The notes: generated from the letters alone by a model not told the origin. A stretch of DNA of 64,000 bases from Paenibacillus rigui (GCF_002234615.1 NZ_NMQW01000002.1:124001-188000), one strand, 5' to 3'; shown: positions 18,271 to 26,643, numbered from the stretch's first letter. Translations and numbers: made by a program.

Positions 18271-18303
18271 CGATGCTTTCATTGCCGAGTGACCCGGGCA
18301 TAA

Positions 18304-18450
18304 TTATTGAGGATTGGTTTGCTTCGGAATTTCATTCAGGCTTGCTGCTCTTTCTGCTGCTTTATCCGCATCGATTAAGGCTTCTTCTTCTGTAAACTTA
18401 TTTTCCTTGAAATTCGGATTGTTGGCGGCTTTCGCTTTGCGGTTATCCAC
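18304..18450 (-). CDS. Small charged protein, 48 residues
   Basis: A 48-codon frame starting with GTG at 18450; GGGAGGTGA lies eight bases upstream and a terminator follows 34 bases after the stop, so it looks like a complete transcription unit. The protein begins VDNRKAKAANNPNFKE, continues with an acidic run (TEEEALIDADKAAERAA) and ends NEIPKQTNPQ. It is hydrophilic, helix-prone, and lacks Cys, Trp or a signal. Composition resembles small spore or stress proteins of Bacillales, but I do not recognise a named family. Confidence 0.65.
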   Translation of the reverse strand: MDNRKAKAANNPNFKENKFTEEEALIDADKAAERAASLNEIPKQTNPQ

Positions 18451-18620
18451 GAATGAGGTCACCTCCCATTCGCATAGTATTTCAAAAATTGAGCGGTTTA
18501 TGTGATAACCACCAAAAAAATTAATACTGCGTCGACACCGATTTACATATTTTACAACCCAAACATATTATAATGTTTCGAGGTCGAGTTATTAAGTTCA
18601 GTGATTGGGGACGAGTTGTA

Positions 18621-18806
18621 ATGAAACATGTGGAGCTTAAACAATGTATGGAGCTTATGCAAGAGCGGCTATACGAGTTGGTGGAACAAACCGGCAGCTT
18701 GGTGGATCCTCGCGTTGTGAAGCTAAGTCAGGAAATCGATGATTTAGTCGTCACCATGCAGCGCCTGCGTATGTGCCGGGAGCTGGACATGCCTCTAAAA
18801 AAATGA
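18621..18806 (+). CDS. Spo0E-like sporulation regulatory aspartyl-phosphate phosphatase
   Basis: Small two-helix protein of the Spo0E family, which dephosphorylates Spo0A~P and so delays sporulation. The signature is SQEIDDLV, matching the family S-Q-E-[LI]-D pattern; the Asp and Ser are the key residues. Total length from ATG at 18621 is 61 residues, normal for the family (50-85). An upstream in-frame start at 18573 would add a non-conserved N-terminus. The RBS is weak (GGGGACGAG, 6 bases off). It supports a spore-forming host. Confidence 0.85.
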   Translation: MKHVELKQCMELMQERLYELVEQTGSLVDPRVVKLSQEIDDLVVTMQRLRMCRELDMPLKK

Positions 18807-18828
18807 AGCCCTTTTCATAAGGTGGCTC

Positions 18829-18857
18829 TTGATAAACATTACATGATGTGTTATATT
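18829..18857 (+). promoter_or_regulatory. Sigma-A promoter of the 18964 gene
   Basis: TTGATA, 17 bases, TATATT. The transcript would have a leader of about 100 bases before the ATG at 18964. Confidence 0.65.
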
Positions 18858-18963
18858 GAAATCAAGCAATATCAAGGATTTGAGCACAATTAACAATTCA
18901 CTCGTAGCGACAATCCCCTTATTCTTGATGCAGCACAACGATCATGTAAAGGAGCGATATACT

Positions 18964-19152
18964 ATGACTTACGAGGCTCAGAATCAAGAGGTAAAGAAAA
19001 TTTCGGTTGAATTAACTTTGAATGAGGCACTTGCGCTGACCGGTGTCCGCTTTCCGCAAAATCATCAGCTGGAAGTCGATGCCATGCATAAAATCAAACG
19101 TTCCTTAGAGGACCAAATCATTCGGGATGCATCCCGCAGAACGGTCCAGTAA
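18964..19152 (+). CDS. Small hypothetical protein, 62 residues
   Basis: Starts at ATG 18964 behind AAAGGAG; upstream in-frame codons lie in the leader. The protein (MTYEAQNQEVKKISVELTLN, then EALALTG) has a central amphipathic segment and a basic C-terminal helix (MHKIKRSLEDQIIRDASRR). No known motif. It has its own promoter (18829-18857) and a terminator (19180-19223), so it is a single-gene transcript. Function unknown. Confidence 0.7.
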   Translation: MTYEAQNQEVKKISVELTLNEALALTGVRFPQNHQLEVDAMHKIKRSLEDQIIRDASRRTVQ

Positions 19153-19179
19153 ATTAACCGATTCTCCATAATGAAGTCA

Positions 19180-19223
19180 GGCCTTCTGCACCTCAAACCA
19201 ATGAGGCTGCGAAGGCTTTTTTC
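19180..19223 (+). terminator. Terminator after the 62-residue gene
   Basis: GCCTTC-TGC-CCTCA pairs with TGAGG-GC-GAAGGC, followed by TTTTTTCG. Confidence 0.75.
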
Positions 19224-19286
19224 GTTATGTTATATTATAATATGCTAAGAGTATGCAGGAGATGTATGACAAAGGAGCTAACGAAT

Positions 19287-20462
19287 ATGAAGCAAACCAT
19301 CGAAGCGGCAATTGATCAGCATAAAGATAGATTTATAAGCATGGCACGGTTCATTGGAGAACATCCGGAGCTCGGGCATGAAGAATTCCAAGCCTCCCAG
19401 AGGCTGATGGAGGAATTGAAGCGGTACGGATTCCAAATTCAAAATCCGGTATTGGATTTACCGACCGCTTTTATCGGCACCTACTCCAGCTCGAAGCCCG
19501 GGCCAACATTAGCCTTTCTGTGCGAGTACGATGCTCTCCCAGAGCTGGGCCATGCCTGCGGACATCATCTGATCTGCACCATGGGCGTGGCGGCGGCTGT
19601 CGGACTTCAATCGGTTATTGAGGAGCTTGGCGGTACGATCCGCGTATACGGTACGCCGGCTGAGGAAACCAAAGGCGCGAAAGTGCCGATGTCAAGTGCC
19701 GGGTTGTTTGACGATGTCGACTTTGCCCTTATGGCTCACCCTTACTACACATACGAAAAATCAGGGCAATCCTTGGCCATGGATGCTAAACAGTTCGAAT
19801 TTTTCGGCAAAGCGGCCCATGCCGCGGCCAGCCCTTACGAGGGCATCAATGCACTGGATGCGGTACTCCAGCTGTTTAACGCCGTCAATGCGCTGCGGCA
19901 GCAGCTTGAGAGCCACACGCGTATTCACGGGATCATTACGGAAGGCGGAAAGGCGGCCAACATCATTCCCGAATATGCGGTTGCCCAATTTTATATCCGA
20001 TCGGCGAACCGCCCTTATACGGACGAAACCGTGAGCAAGGTGCTGCGCTGTGCGGAGGGGGCTGCCCTCCAAACCGGATGTAAGCTGAAAGTATCCAATT
20101 ATGAGTATTCTTACGATGAGCTCATTACCAATGAAACTTTATCTGATCTGTTTACCCGCAATTTAATGGATATGGGGATTCCTGAGGCCGCCATTGAATA
20201 TGGCAAAGACCACGGCTCTGTCGACCTTGGCAACGTGTCACGGCATTGTCCTGCCATCCATCCCTATATCAAGGTTATTGATGAGAAGCATCTGCTGCAC
20301 ACACCGGAATTCCGCGATTTGGCGATGAAGGACAGAGCGTTCGAGGGGATGCTGCAGGGTGCCAAAGCTTTAGCTTATACAGCCTACGACGCCATTAGCA
20401 AACCGGGCATGCTGGCCGCCATTCGGGAAGAGTTCAAGCGAAGCGTACAACCCTCTGTTTAA
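19287..20462 (+). CDS. M20 family amidohydrolase (AbgB/PM20D-like)
   Basis: Zinc-dependent amidohydrolase that cleaves an N-acyl or p-aminobenzoyl-type amide bond of an amino acid or dipeptide. CEYDALPELGHACGHH supplies the first metal ligands, GTPAEET the catalytic Glu and second ligands, and an HGS/H near the C-terminus (KDHGSVDLGNVSRHCPAIHPY) the last ones. An inserted dimerisation domain with HTRIHGIITEGGKAANIIPE lies in the middle. Length 391 from ATG 19287 (AAAGGAG nine bases upstream) fits the family; ATG at 19266 is an alternative. Appears monocistronic. The exact amide substrate cannot be named. Confidence 0.88.
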   Translation: MKQTIEAAIDQHKDRFISMARFIGEHPELGHEEFQASQRLMEELKRYGFQIQNPVLDLPTAFIGTYSSSKPGPTLAFLCEYDALPELGHACGHHLICTMGVAAAVGLQSVIEELGGTIRVYGTPAEETKGAKVPMSSAGLFDDVDFALMAHPYYTYEKSGQSLAMDAKQFEFFGKAAHAAASPYEGINALDAVLQLFNAVNALRQQLESHTRIHGIITEGGKAANIIPEYAVAQFYIRSANRPYTDETVSKVLRCAEGAALQTGCKLKVSNYEYSYDELITNETLSDLFTRNLMDMGIPEAAIEYGKDHGSVDLGNVSRHCPAIHPYIKVIDEKHLLHTPEFRDLAMKDRAFEGMLQGAKALAYTAYDAISKPGMLAAIREEFKRSVQPSV

Positions 20463-20504
20463 TCAAGGGAAAACAGATTCATTGAAGATAGCATTGTGTT
20501 TGCC

Positions 20505-20545
20505 AAAGCAAAAACCGTCAGGGAATTTCGTCCTGACGGTCTCTT
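20505..20545 (-). terminator. Terminator of the Rieske oxygenase gene
   Basis: On the minus strand ACCGTCAGG pairs with CCTGACGGT, followed by TTTTTGCTTT. Confidence 0.8.
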
Positions 20546-20641
20546 CGTGTGTAAACCCGTTTGCACGTCGGGGAGGAAATTGGGCATGAGGTTCCCATCG
20601 CTTTTCCACGCAAACGGCTAGCCGGTAGCCCCCAAAACTGC

Positions 20642-21625
20642 TTATGCAGTTCCCCAGCGTACGCCGAGCTCAGACAGCCATTTCCGGTAGGCTATGGACA
20701 TCATGTCCGATTTCAGGCTTAGCTCTGCCTGCAGGTCTAGAGGCAGCTCCTCGGGCTTCTGGTTTTCCAGAATCAACGCATCCTGAGCCATCACCTCGTC
20801 ATTGACCCTCCTGTATGCCGTCAAATCCCCCGGATCGAAGTTGATTGCGTGAATCGTGTAGGTGATAGATGTTTCCTCATCCACCGGGTAAGACATCATC
20901 ATAATGCATAAGACTTTGCCGGAGGGCATCGTTTTTTTCAAAAAAGCAATAAGCGGCCTGCAGGCTTCTTTTACATAAACGACGGGATTCATCCGCCGCT
21001 CGGGATCCCCAAACGCGTATTCCTGCACAACCACTTCATCCGTTACCAGCCTCCCTTCCCTTCGATGCACTTTGTAACCGGGAATTTCGGCATAATCAGG
21101 ATGACTTAAGTAGCCTTCATGCACCCACATAAGGTGAGAATAGTCCAGAAAGTTCTCGATCACTCTCGGACTGCTTGCATGCAGGCGGTACGGGCCAAAA
21201 CGATGAGTTGCATAATGGGGATCATTGAAATAAGCGATTTCGGGAATAGGCGCGGACGGCTCTCCAATGCATAACCAGATGAAGCCGTATTTTTCTTCAC
21301 AGCCATAAACTTGAGCTTTGGCCTTTAATGGTATTGCCGCTCCTGCGGGCTGGGCGGGTATACATACGCAGTTGCCATCCCCGTCAAATTGCCATCCGTG
21401 ATACGGGCAAATCAATGTATCATTCTGTACAGAACCAATCGATAAGGCAGAGCCCCGATGGACACATAAATCCTTAAACGCATGAACCCCTAGGCGGGTT
21501 CGGAACACAACGACTCTTTCGTTCATCACAATAACCTGTACCGGGCGGTCCAGCACATCCCCGCTTTGCAATACCGCGAACCATTCCCCGGCCAGTACCT
21601 CATCCATCCTGGTGTGCTTCCTCAT
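20642..21625 (-). CDS. Rieske oxygenase (VanA/PaO-like aromatic O-demethylase or hydroxylase)
   Basis: Oxygenase component of a Rieske non-haem iron enzyme. From ATG 21625 (GGAGGAG about seven bases upstream) the [2Fe-2S] ligands are C54-x-H56 and C73-x2-H76 (CVHRG ... CPYHGW). The mononuclear iron site is in NFLDYSHLMWVHEGYL, with H164 and H169 and the bridging D161. Length 327 fits the vanillate demethylase/pheophorbide oxygenase branch. No reductase or ferredoxin gene is adjacent, so electron supply must come from elsewhere. The gene is flanked by a terminator and a 340-base gap, so it is a single-gene unit. Substrate unknown. Confidence 0.85.
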   Translation of the reverse strand: MRKHTRMDEVLAGEWFAVLQSGDVLDRPVQVIVMNERVVVFRTRLGVHAFKDLCVHRGSALSIGSVQNDTLICPYHGWQFDGDGNCVCIPAQPAGAAIPLKAKAQVYGCEEKYGFIWLCIGEPSAPIPEIAYFNDPHYATHRFGPYRLHASSPRVIENFLDYSHLMWVHEGYLSHPDYAEIPGYKVHRREGRLVTDEVVVQEYAFGDPERRMNPVVYVKEACRPLIAFLKKTMPSGKVLCIMMMSYPVDEETSITYTIHAINFDPGDLTAYRRVNDEVMAQDALILENQKPEELPLDLQAELSLKSDMMSIAYRKWLSELGVRWGTA

Positions 21626-21971
21626 AGAACGCTCCTCCAATGACCGAGATTTCATCCGTTGTATTATTATCTAACCTAATTCCATCGGATTACGTCAATG
21701 AAGTAGCGAGGAGTTTGTCAAATGCAACAAATTCCCGCTGCATCTTTTCCGTCATAACGATATCTACATCAAGCATATTGACAATCTTATCATTTTGGAG
21801 GGAACATGGATAAACCCTCTTCTTCCGTACATGTCCGGTGACGTATCAGGCTTGCTCGAAGCATAGCCGGCGGCTTACTGCTTCCGCCTCACTTGGGTTC
21901 TCACGCAGCGTAGGGATCCATGCTTGCTTTTGTCTCATTACGTTTTCCTCTTTGGCATGTTTGCTATAACG
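21626..21971. other. Intergenic stretch without a supported gene
   Basis: Only very short frames occur, such as an 11-codon frame at 21811 behind GGAGGG on the plus strand and a 28-codon minus-strand frame without RBS. No clear promoter for the Rieske gene was found here, although one must exist if the upstream terminator is efficient. Confidence 0.5.
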
Positions 21972-22060
21972 CAAAAAAGCACACTCGTCAGGGACGAATG
22001 TGCTCGTGGTACCACCCTAGTTCACCTAGCGGAACATGCTCGCTCTCATGAAATTGCATG
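21972..22060 (-). promoter_or_regulatory. T-box leader 3' half (T-box sequence plus terminator), stem I missing
   Basis: On the minus strand the 14-base T-box core AGGGTGGTACCACG (22018-22005) is followed at once by a terminator: AGCACATTCGTC pairs with GACGAGTGTGCT, then TTTTTTG. GTGAACT just before the core fits the usual stem III side. Only about 50 bases separate the core from the stop codon of the ABC ATPase gene, too little for stem I with its specifier loop. The element therefore looks like a truncated T-box, now placed as the terminator of the amino acid transporter operon. The next downstream gene is the unrelated Rieske oxygenase 350 bases away. Confidence 0.75.
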
Positions 22061-22068
22061 GTGCTTAT

Positions 22069-22791
22069 TTACAAAACCTTGCCCAAAAACTCCTTTGTTC
22101 TCGGGTGCTGCGGATTTGAGAATACGTCCACCGGCTTGCCTTGCTCAACAATTTTGCCGCCGTCCATAAACACCAGCCGGCTTCCTACTTCACGCGCAAA
22201 GCCCATTTCATGCGTAACAACCACCATGGTCATACCTTCGGAAGCCAGCTGCTTCATGACATCCAGCACCTCTCCGACCATTTCCGGATCGAGTGCAGAT
22301 GTCGGCTCGTCGAACAGCAGCATCGCCGGCGACATAGCCAAGGCCCGCGCAATGGCAATCCGCTGCTTCTGTCCTCCCGATAGCTGTTCCGGATAGCTGT
22401 TCGCTTTATCGAACAGTCCGATACGCCGCAGCAGGTCGTGTGCGATGGCATTGGCGCTCTGGATACTTAATCCTTTGAGCTTGCGTGGAGCCAGCGTAAT
22501 GTTGTCCAATACGGTCATATGCGGGAACAGGTTAAACTGCTGAAACACCATGCCCATTTTTTCCCGCAGCTTGTTGATGTTCGGCTTGCCGTGGATCAGC
22601 GATACACCCTCGAAAGCGATATCTCCGCCCGTTGGCTGTTCCAGCAAATTCAAGCAGCGCAGGAAGGTGCTTTTGCCGGAGCCGCTTGGCCCGATGACGA
22701 CAACGACTTCCCCTTTGTCAATCTCGATATCGATGCCCTGCAGGACCTGATTGCGTCCGAACGATTTATGCAAATCCGTTATCTTAATCAG
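22069..22791 (-). CDS. glnQ: Polar amino acid ABC transporter ATP-binding protein
   Basis: ATPase of a glutamine/polar amino acid importer. Walker A is GPSGSGKST, the Q-loop VFQQFNLF, the signature LSGGQKQR and Walker [13 protein letters not shown]; the C-terminal [11 protein letters not shown] is typical of GlnQ. The usual family start is M-I-K-x-x-D-LHKSFG. Here the matching codon is CTG at 22791, ten bases after GGAGG and overlapping the permease stop; no ATG, GTG or TTG fits. The first standard codon, TTG at 22773, would drop six conserved residues and lacks an RBS. With CTG the protein is 240 residues, the family norm. ATT at 22794 is another candidate. Last gene of the three-gene operon. 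Confidence 0.9.
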   Translation of the reverse strand: MIKITDLHKSFGRNQVLQGIDIEIDKGEVVVVIGPSGSGKSTFLRCLNLLEQPTGGDIAFEGVSLIHGKPNINKLREKMGMVFQQFNLFPHMTVLDNITLAPRKLKGLSIQSANAIAHDLLRRIGLFDKANSYPEQLSGGQKQRIAIARALAMSPAMLLFDEPTSALDPEMVGEVLDVMKQLASEGMTMVVVTHEMGFAREVGSRLVFMDGGKIVEQGKPVDVFSNPQHPRTKEFLGKVL

Positions 22792-23464
22792 AATTCTTCA
22801 TCCTCCTCTCCGCTACACCCAGCAGCTTGGATAATGTAAACGTAATGACAAAGTAGATAACCGCAACCACAATCAATGGCTCGAAGGGCCGGAACGAATT
22901 GCCGCGAACCGTATCGGCATTATACATCAGCTCACTGATTCCAATAACAGACACAATGGAGGATTCCTTAATAATAACGATGAATTCGTTCCCCAGGGCC
23001 GGAAGCACATTTCGAATCGCTTGCGGCAAAATGATATGGCGCATAGCCATGCTGTGCGGCATCCCGAGTGATCGGGCGGCTTCCATCTGCCCTTTATCGA
23101 TACCTTGAATACCGGCGCGGAACGTTTCGGCCACATAGGCCGCACTGTTCACGGATAGGGCGATGACCCCTGCCATAAATTCAGGGAAAGCGGTACCTAG
23201 GGCCGGAACATCAGGAAATTCAATGCCAAGCTTAGGCAGTCCGTAGTAGAAAAGAAATAATTGGACCAGCAGAGGAGTCCCTCTAATGAATTCAATATAC
23301 GAGGTTGCGAAGACCCGTAATATGCCGATGCGGGATAACCGCATTAAAGCCAACACAATACCGAGAATAACGCCTAAAACAACGGTAAAAATCGAAAGCA
23401 GAATTGTTACCTTCGCTCCGTTTATGAAAAACATGTAATACTTAGGTAAAAATGAGAAATCCAC
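22784..23464 (-). CDS. Polar amino acid ABC transporter permease (HisM/GlnP type)
   Basis: Membrane component with about five helices and the EAA loop [21 protein letters not shown]. The motif [22 protein letters not shown] is the hallmark of the His/Glu/Gln permease group. GTG at 23464 is preceded by AGGAGGTGA at ideal spacing, giving 226 residues and a family-like start ([10 protein letters not shown]); the frame extends upstream to 23506 but without an RBS. It lies between the binding protein and ATPase genes, behind a hairpin that may lower read-through. Confidence 0.92.
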   Translation of the reverse strand: MDFSFLPKYYMFFINGAKVTILLSIFTVVLGVILGIVLALMRLSRIGILRVFATSYIEFIRGTPLLVQLFLFYYGLPKLGIEFPDVPALGTAFPEFMAGVIALSVNSAAYVAETFRAGIQGIDKGQMEAARSLGMPHSMAMRHIILPQAIRNVLPALGNEFIVIIKESSIVSVIGISELMYNADTVRGNSFRPFEPLIVVAVIYFVITFTLSKLLGVAERRMKNSD

Positions 23465-23502
23465 CGGGTCACCTCCTGTAGGCTTCAAGTTCGCATAGAC
23501 CG

Positions 23503-23535
23503 ACAAAAACCTGTGGGGATAGTCCGCACAGGTTG
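23503..23535 (-). terminator. Attenuator hairpin between binding protein and permease genes
   Basis: On the minus strand AACCTGTG pairs with CACAGGTT, followed by TTTG. Such hairpins usually keep binding protein mRNA in excess over the membrane components. Confidence 0.65.
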
Positions 23536-23556
23536 AATGTCGACGTGCTTGTTTTA

Positions 23557-24402
23557 TTATTCCACCAATTCGTTAGCTTCAATTACTAATTTATCAACCG
23601 CTTTTTCATTCACGAGCTTTTCCAACGATTTGTTCATAGCTTCAACCAGCTCAGGAGAGCCTTTCTTCACAGCAATAGCCGAACCGCTGTCCGGGTTTTC
23701 AATCTTGATGTCCGAAAGCACCAAGTCCGGATTTTTGGATAAATAAGCTGTTGCAACCGGAAGCTCAACGACAAGGGCATCTGTTTTTTTGTTTTTCAGA
23801 TCCAGCATCAGATCGGAAATTTTGGACAATGCCTTCAGATCCGAATTCGGCATTTGCTCCTTAACAATCGTTTCCTGCGTAGCCCCTTTTTGTGCTCCGA
23901 CTTTCTTGCCTTTCAGATCATCAATCGACTTGTACTTGTCTTTATCCTCAGCACGTACGACAACCTTCTGTACCGCCGTATAGTAAATTTTCGTAAAGTC
24001 AACGCTTTTTTGACGCTCTGGCGTAGGGGTCATACCAGAGATGACGAAATCAACATTGCCAGCTTCCAATGCGGCAAGCAAGCCGTCGAATTTCATATCC
24101 TTGACTTCCAACGGAACGCCCAGATCTTTGGCAAGCGCCTTGGCAATTTCGATGTCGAAGCCAACGATTTCATCTTTCTTATTCACTTCCTTGTGAAACT
24201 CGTATGGAGGGTAATCTGCGCTTGTTCCTACAACCAGCTTCCCTGCTTTTTTAATTTGATCCAGCTTGGTTTCTTTGGCCGCGGATTCTTGTCCTCCTCC
24301 GTTCTGAGGGGCAACCGCTGCCGGCTTCTGCCCGCAGGCTGCCAGAACAATAACAAGAGCCAAAAGCATAAGAACAAGTGATTTTCGATTATTTTTGAAC
24401 AT
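23557..24402 (-). CDS. Polar amino acid ABC transporter substrate-binding lipoprotein
   Basis: Family 3 extracellular solute-binding protein. The signal peptide ends in the lipobox VLAAC with C23. The mature part starts IKKAGKLVVGTSADYPPYEF, carries GFDIEIAKALAKDLG, and has FVISGMTPTPERQKSVDFT, the standard polar amino acid ligand motifs. Length 281 is normal. The ligand may be glutamine, arginine, cystine or another amino acid; the sequence does not decide. A strong promoter lies just upstream with only about 25 bases of leader, so there is no T-box ahead of the operon. Confidence 0.92.
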   Translation of the reverse strand: MFKNNRKSLVLMLLALVIVLAACGQKPAAVAPQNGGGQESAAKETKLDQIKKAGKLVVGTSADYPPYEFHKEVNKKDEIVGFDIEIAKALAKDLGVPLEVKDMKFDGLLAALEAGNVDFVISGMTPTPERQKSVDFTKIYYTAVQKVVVRAEDKDKYKSIDDLKGKKVGAQKGATQETIVKEQMPNSDLKALSKISDLMLDLKNKKTDALVVELPVATAYLSKNPDLVLSDIKIENPDSGSAIAVKKGSPELVEAMNKSLEKLVNEKAVDKLVIEANELVE

Positions 24403-24433
24403 AGGTCAATTCTCCTTTCTAGACAACTCCAAC

Positions 24434-24462
24434 ATTATATAATAGGCTCTATCATTTGACAA
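24434..24462 (-). promoter_or_regulatory. Sigma-A promoter of the amino acid ABC operon
   Basis: Minus strand TTGTCA, 17 bases, TATAAT, about 30 bases before the ATG. Confidence 0.75.
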
Positions 24463-24843
24463 CTCTTTTAGACGCGTCAATCCGATCTATTTTTTACTAG
24501 AGAATCCGTTCGTCTCCTGTATAATCATCTGGTTTGCAAGCTAACTAAGGAGGGAGTCAAGCTCTCCGATGCCCCGGTATCGGTATTCGGAATGTACAGG
24601 ATTTTATTCACAAATTTGTTGATGGCCCCATTCATATGGTATTATATACCAAAATAATCTTCTTTACCGGCGGTGTTTGGATCTTTCTGAAGTACAATCG
24701 GGTGACAAGCCCTCTTGGAAATTCCGAGCTGATCAGTTGAATATTTTCTTCACGGGAGTGCATATTACGCTATAGCCATGCATTGACCGGACCACCGGAA
24801 GCTTGAGCTCTCCTCACCAAATTAGAAGGCAAAGGTGGTTACC
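24463..24843. other. Intergenic stretch upstream of the MFS gene
   Basis: No frame with an RBS was found. A TATAAT occurs at 24520-24525 on the plus strand without a good -35, and AAGGAGGG at 24547 leads to no sizeable frame. A short stretch (24592-24654) reads as a 21-residue hydrophobic peptide and then shifts frame, which might be a decayed membrane protein gene, but this is weak. The CCGG motif at 24786-24799 is inside. Confidence 0.4.
24786..24799 (+). promoter_or_regulatory. CCGG-loop-CCGG motif, copy near MFS gene
   Basis: ACCGGACCACCGGA, identical over all 14 bases to the copy before the sulfate operon (32620-32633, other strand) and one base different from the copy before ssuE. CCGG pairs with CCGG around a four-base loop. 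It lies 45 bases before the MFS start in the same sense as the gene. Confidence 0.45.
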
Positions 24844-26091
24844 ATGTCCATGGAATCCGGAAAAACAGGAGCTCTCCTTTCCCTATCTTCGGTTCCGTTC
24901 ATCATGACACTCGGGAATTCGATGCTCATTCCTACGCTTCCCACACTGACCAGGCAATTACATGTGAGCTCTTTTCAAATAAGCTTAATTATTACGGTCT
25001 ATTCCATGGTTGCTATCGTGCTGATTCCTGTGGCCGGCTACTTATCCGATCGCTTCGGACGCAAAATGGTTATGATCCCCAGCCTAGTTATTGCCGGAGT
25101 GGGGGGAGCCGTCTGCGCCGTCGCCGCATCGTTCATGGAACAGTCTTACTTGTACATTCTTGGAGGAAGGCTTCTGCAGGGGATAGGAGCCGCCGGCGCG
25201 GCCCCCATCGTGCTGCCCTTGGTCGGCGATTTGTTTCAAAAAGAAAGCGATGTAAGTGCGGGGCTAGGCCTTATCGAGACAGCTAATACGTTCGGGAAGG
25301 TGTTAAGCCCCATTCTCGGATCGCTTCTTGCGGCCGTCGTGTGGTACCTTCCTTTCTATGCAATTCCCGTTCTGTGCCTGGTCTCCTTGTTGCTTGTAGG
25401 GCTGCTCGTCCGCATTCCTAAAGATCGTGCAGACCAAAAATCACAGAAGCCATATTCAAGCTTCCGCAGCTTTTGGCAAGCCATTGTTGATCTGTTCCGC
25501 GACAAAGCCCGGTGGCTTATCGCCGTGTTCTTCACCGGAGCCGTTTGTATGTATGCTGTATTTGCGGCTCTTTTTTACTTATCCAATTTGTTGGAGGACA
25601 CGTATGGAATTGATGGCGTTTCAAAAGGCTGGCTCCTCGCCATTCCTTTGGCGGCTTTATGCTTGGTATCTTTCATTACCGGAAAACTCATTGGGGAAAA
25701 CAAACCGCTTATGAAATGGTTGACCTTTATTGGACTCGCCATAACTTGCGGCGCTCTTATTTGCTGCGGGTTATTTGGGGAAGCCTCCTTAGGACGGCTG
25801 CTTTGGCTTCTCGGGGCGATGGGGGCGGGGATTGGCGCTGCACTTCCGAGCCTCGATGCCTTAATCATCGAAGGGATTGAAAAGGAGCAACGGGGAACCG
25901 TCACCTCCCTGTACAGCAGCATGCGGTTTATCGGTGTTGCCGCCGGACCTCCAGTGGCCTCATTGTTTATGAATGCATCTGTGAACTGGCTGTTCTACAG
26001 TACGTCGATTCTGGGTGGAATTGCTGCATTATGGACCCTTATGGCCATTCGACCTGCACAATCACTTAAGCAAAAAGCAGCCTCCCGTTAA
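24844..26091 (+). CDS. MFS transporter (drug-efflux type)
   Basis: Twelve-helix major facilitator, about 415 residues. The loop 2-3 motif reads GYLSDRFGRKM and a motif C-like GRLLQGIGAAGAAPIVLPLVGD stretch follows, which groups it with drug:proton antiporters. ATG at 24844 is chosen, with AAAGGTGG upstream; a GTG nine bases earlier is in frame. The substrate is not evident. Its stop codon lies in the GTTAAG target site duplicated around the 172-base element that follows. A CCGG motif shared with sulfur genes lies ahead of it, so transport of a sulfur compound is conceivable but unproven. Confidence 0.85.
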   Translation: MSMESGKTGALLSLSSVPFIMTLGNSMLIPTLPTLTRQLHVSSFQISLIITVYSMVAIVLIPVAGYLSDRFGRKMVMIPSLVIAGVGGAVCAVAASFMEQSYLYILGGRLLQGIGAAGAAPIVLPLVGDLFQKESDVSAGLGLIETANTFGKVLSPILGSLLAAVVWYLPFYAIPVLCLVSLLLVGLLVRIPKDRADQKSQKPYSSFRSFWQAIVDLFRDKARWLIAVFFTGAVCMYAVFAALFYLSNLLEDTYGIDGVSKGWLLAIPLAALCLVSFITGKLIGENKPLMKWLTFIGLAITCGALICCGLFGEASLGRLLWLLGAMGAGIGAALPSLDALIIEGIEKEQRGTVTSLYSSMRFIGVAAGPPVASLFMNASVNWLFYSTSILGGIAALWTLMAIRPAQSLKQKAASR

Positions 26092-26094
26092 GCT

Positions 26095-26266
26095 GAGGCC
26101 GCTGAAAAAAGCTATGGTTGCATGGTCGGATCATTCTTCTGATCGCTGTTGTCCCCGGATTTTCTCAATTTCAACCCGCTTATTGCGGTCAAAATCCGGG
26201 GACAAAGGCGAACACTTACGGTTCTACAGAACGATTCCGTCCAATCCGCCAGTTTTCAGTGGCCTC
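26095..26266. mobile_element. MITE-like element, copy A (172 bp)
   Basis: Begins GAGGCCGCTGAAAA and ends TTTTCAGTGGCCTC, a terminal inverted repeat of about 14 bases with one mismatch. Its reverse complement matches 36083-36253 along its full length (about 85% by eye). Flanks read GTTAAG(CT) on the left and GTTAAG on the right, a target duplication of six bases (eight with two mismatches). It carries no gene. Internally GTCCCCGGA pairs with TCCGGGGAC, so it can fold into a long hairpin. It fills the whole gap between the convergent MFS and 26268-26612 genes. Confidence 0.85.
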
Positions 26267-26267
26267 G

Positions 26268-26612
26268 TTAAGTCGGGGAGCTGCTTTTTGTTGTTGTTTC
26301 CGTTTCTATAAAGCTGTATGAAGAGATGAAATCGTACAGCTGCTTGGTTAAACCGCCTTTACCGAAGCGGAGAATGGTTCCGTTGTTGTCCCTGCCAAAC
26401 TTGCTCTGCATCTCTTCGAGAAAAGCAAGAATGATATGACGCCGGTGCACAATATGGGCGCAGCCGAAATCATAAAGCCATTGGTCAATCGTATTATAAA
26501 TGCCGCGATTTAATCCGAAGGCTTCAAAGCAATAGCTGACGAACAATATATCCGGAAGATGCTGCAGCTCCGCCGAGGTTATCGTTGGACTGGTGACAAA
26601 TGTGGGAATCAT
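26268..26612 (-). CDS. Hypothetical protein downstream of ssuE
   Basis: About 114 residues from ATG 26612 (GGGGAG ten bases upstream), 31 bases after ssuE. The body has a globular composition (FEAFGLNRGIYNTIDQWLYD, then FGCAHIVHRRHIILAFLEEM) and ends in a Ser/Thr-rich tail. No signal or known motif. Its stop codon is the TTAA duplicated by insertion of element A. The frame is open for 51 bases more upstream, without support. Probably a genuine gene co-transcribed with ssuE; function unknown. Confidence 0.55.
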   Translation of the reverse strand: MIPTFVTSPTITSAELQHLPDILFVSYCFEAFGLNRGIYNTIDQWLYDFGCAHIVHRRHIILAFLEEMQSKFGRDNNGTILRFGKGGLTKQLYDFISSYSFIETETTTKSSSPT

Positions 26613-26643
26613 GGCCTTCTCGCTCCCCTCGTTTTTTGAACGA

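Noticed and set aside
24560-24660. Decayed membrane protein gene before the MFS gene
   Set aside because: Only ~20 hydrophobic residues in frame; too little to claim a pseudogene.
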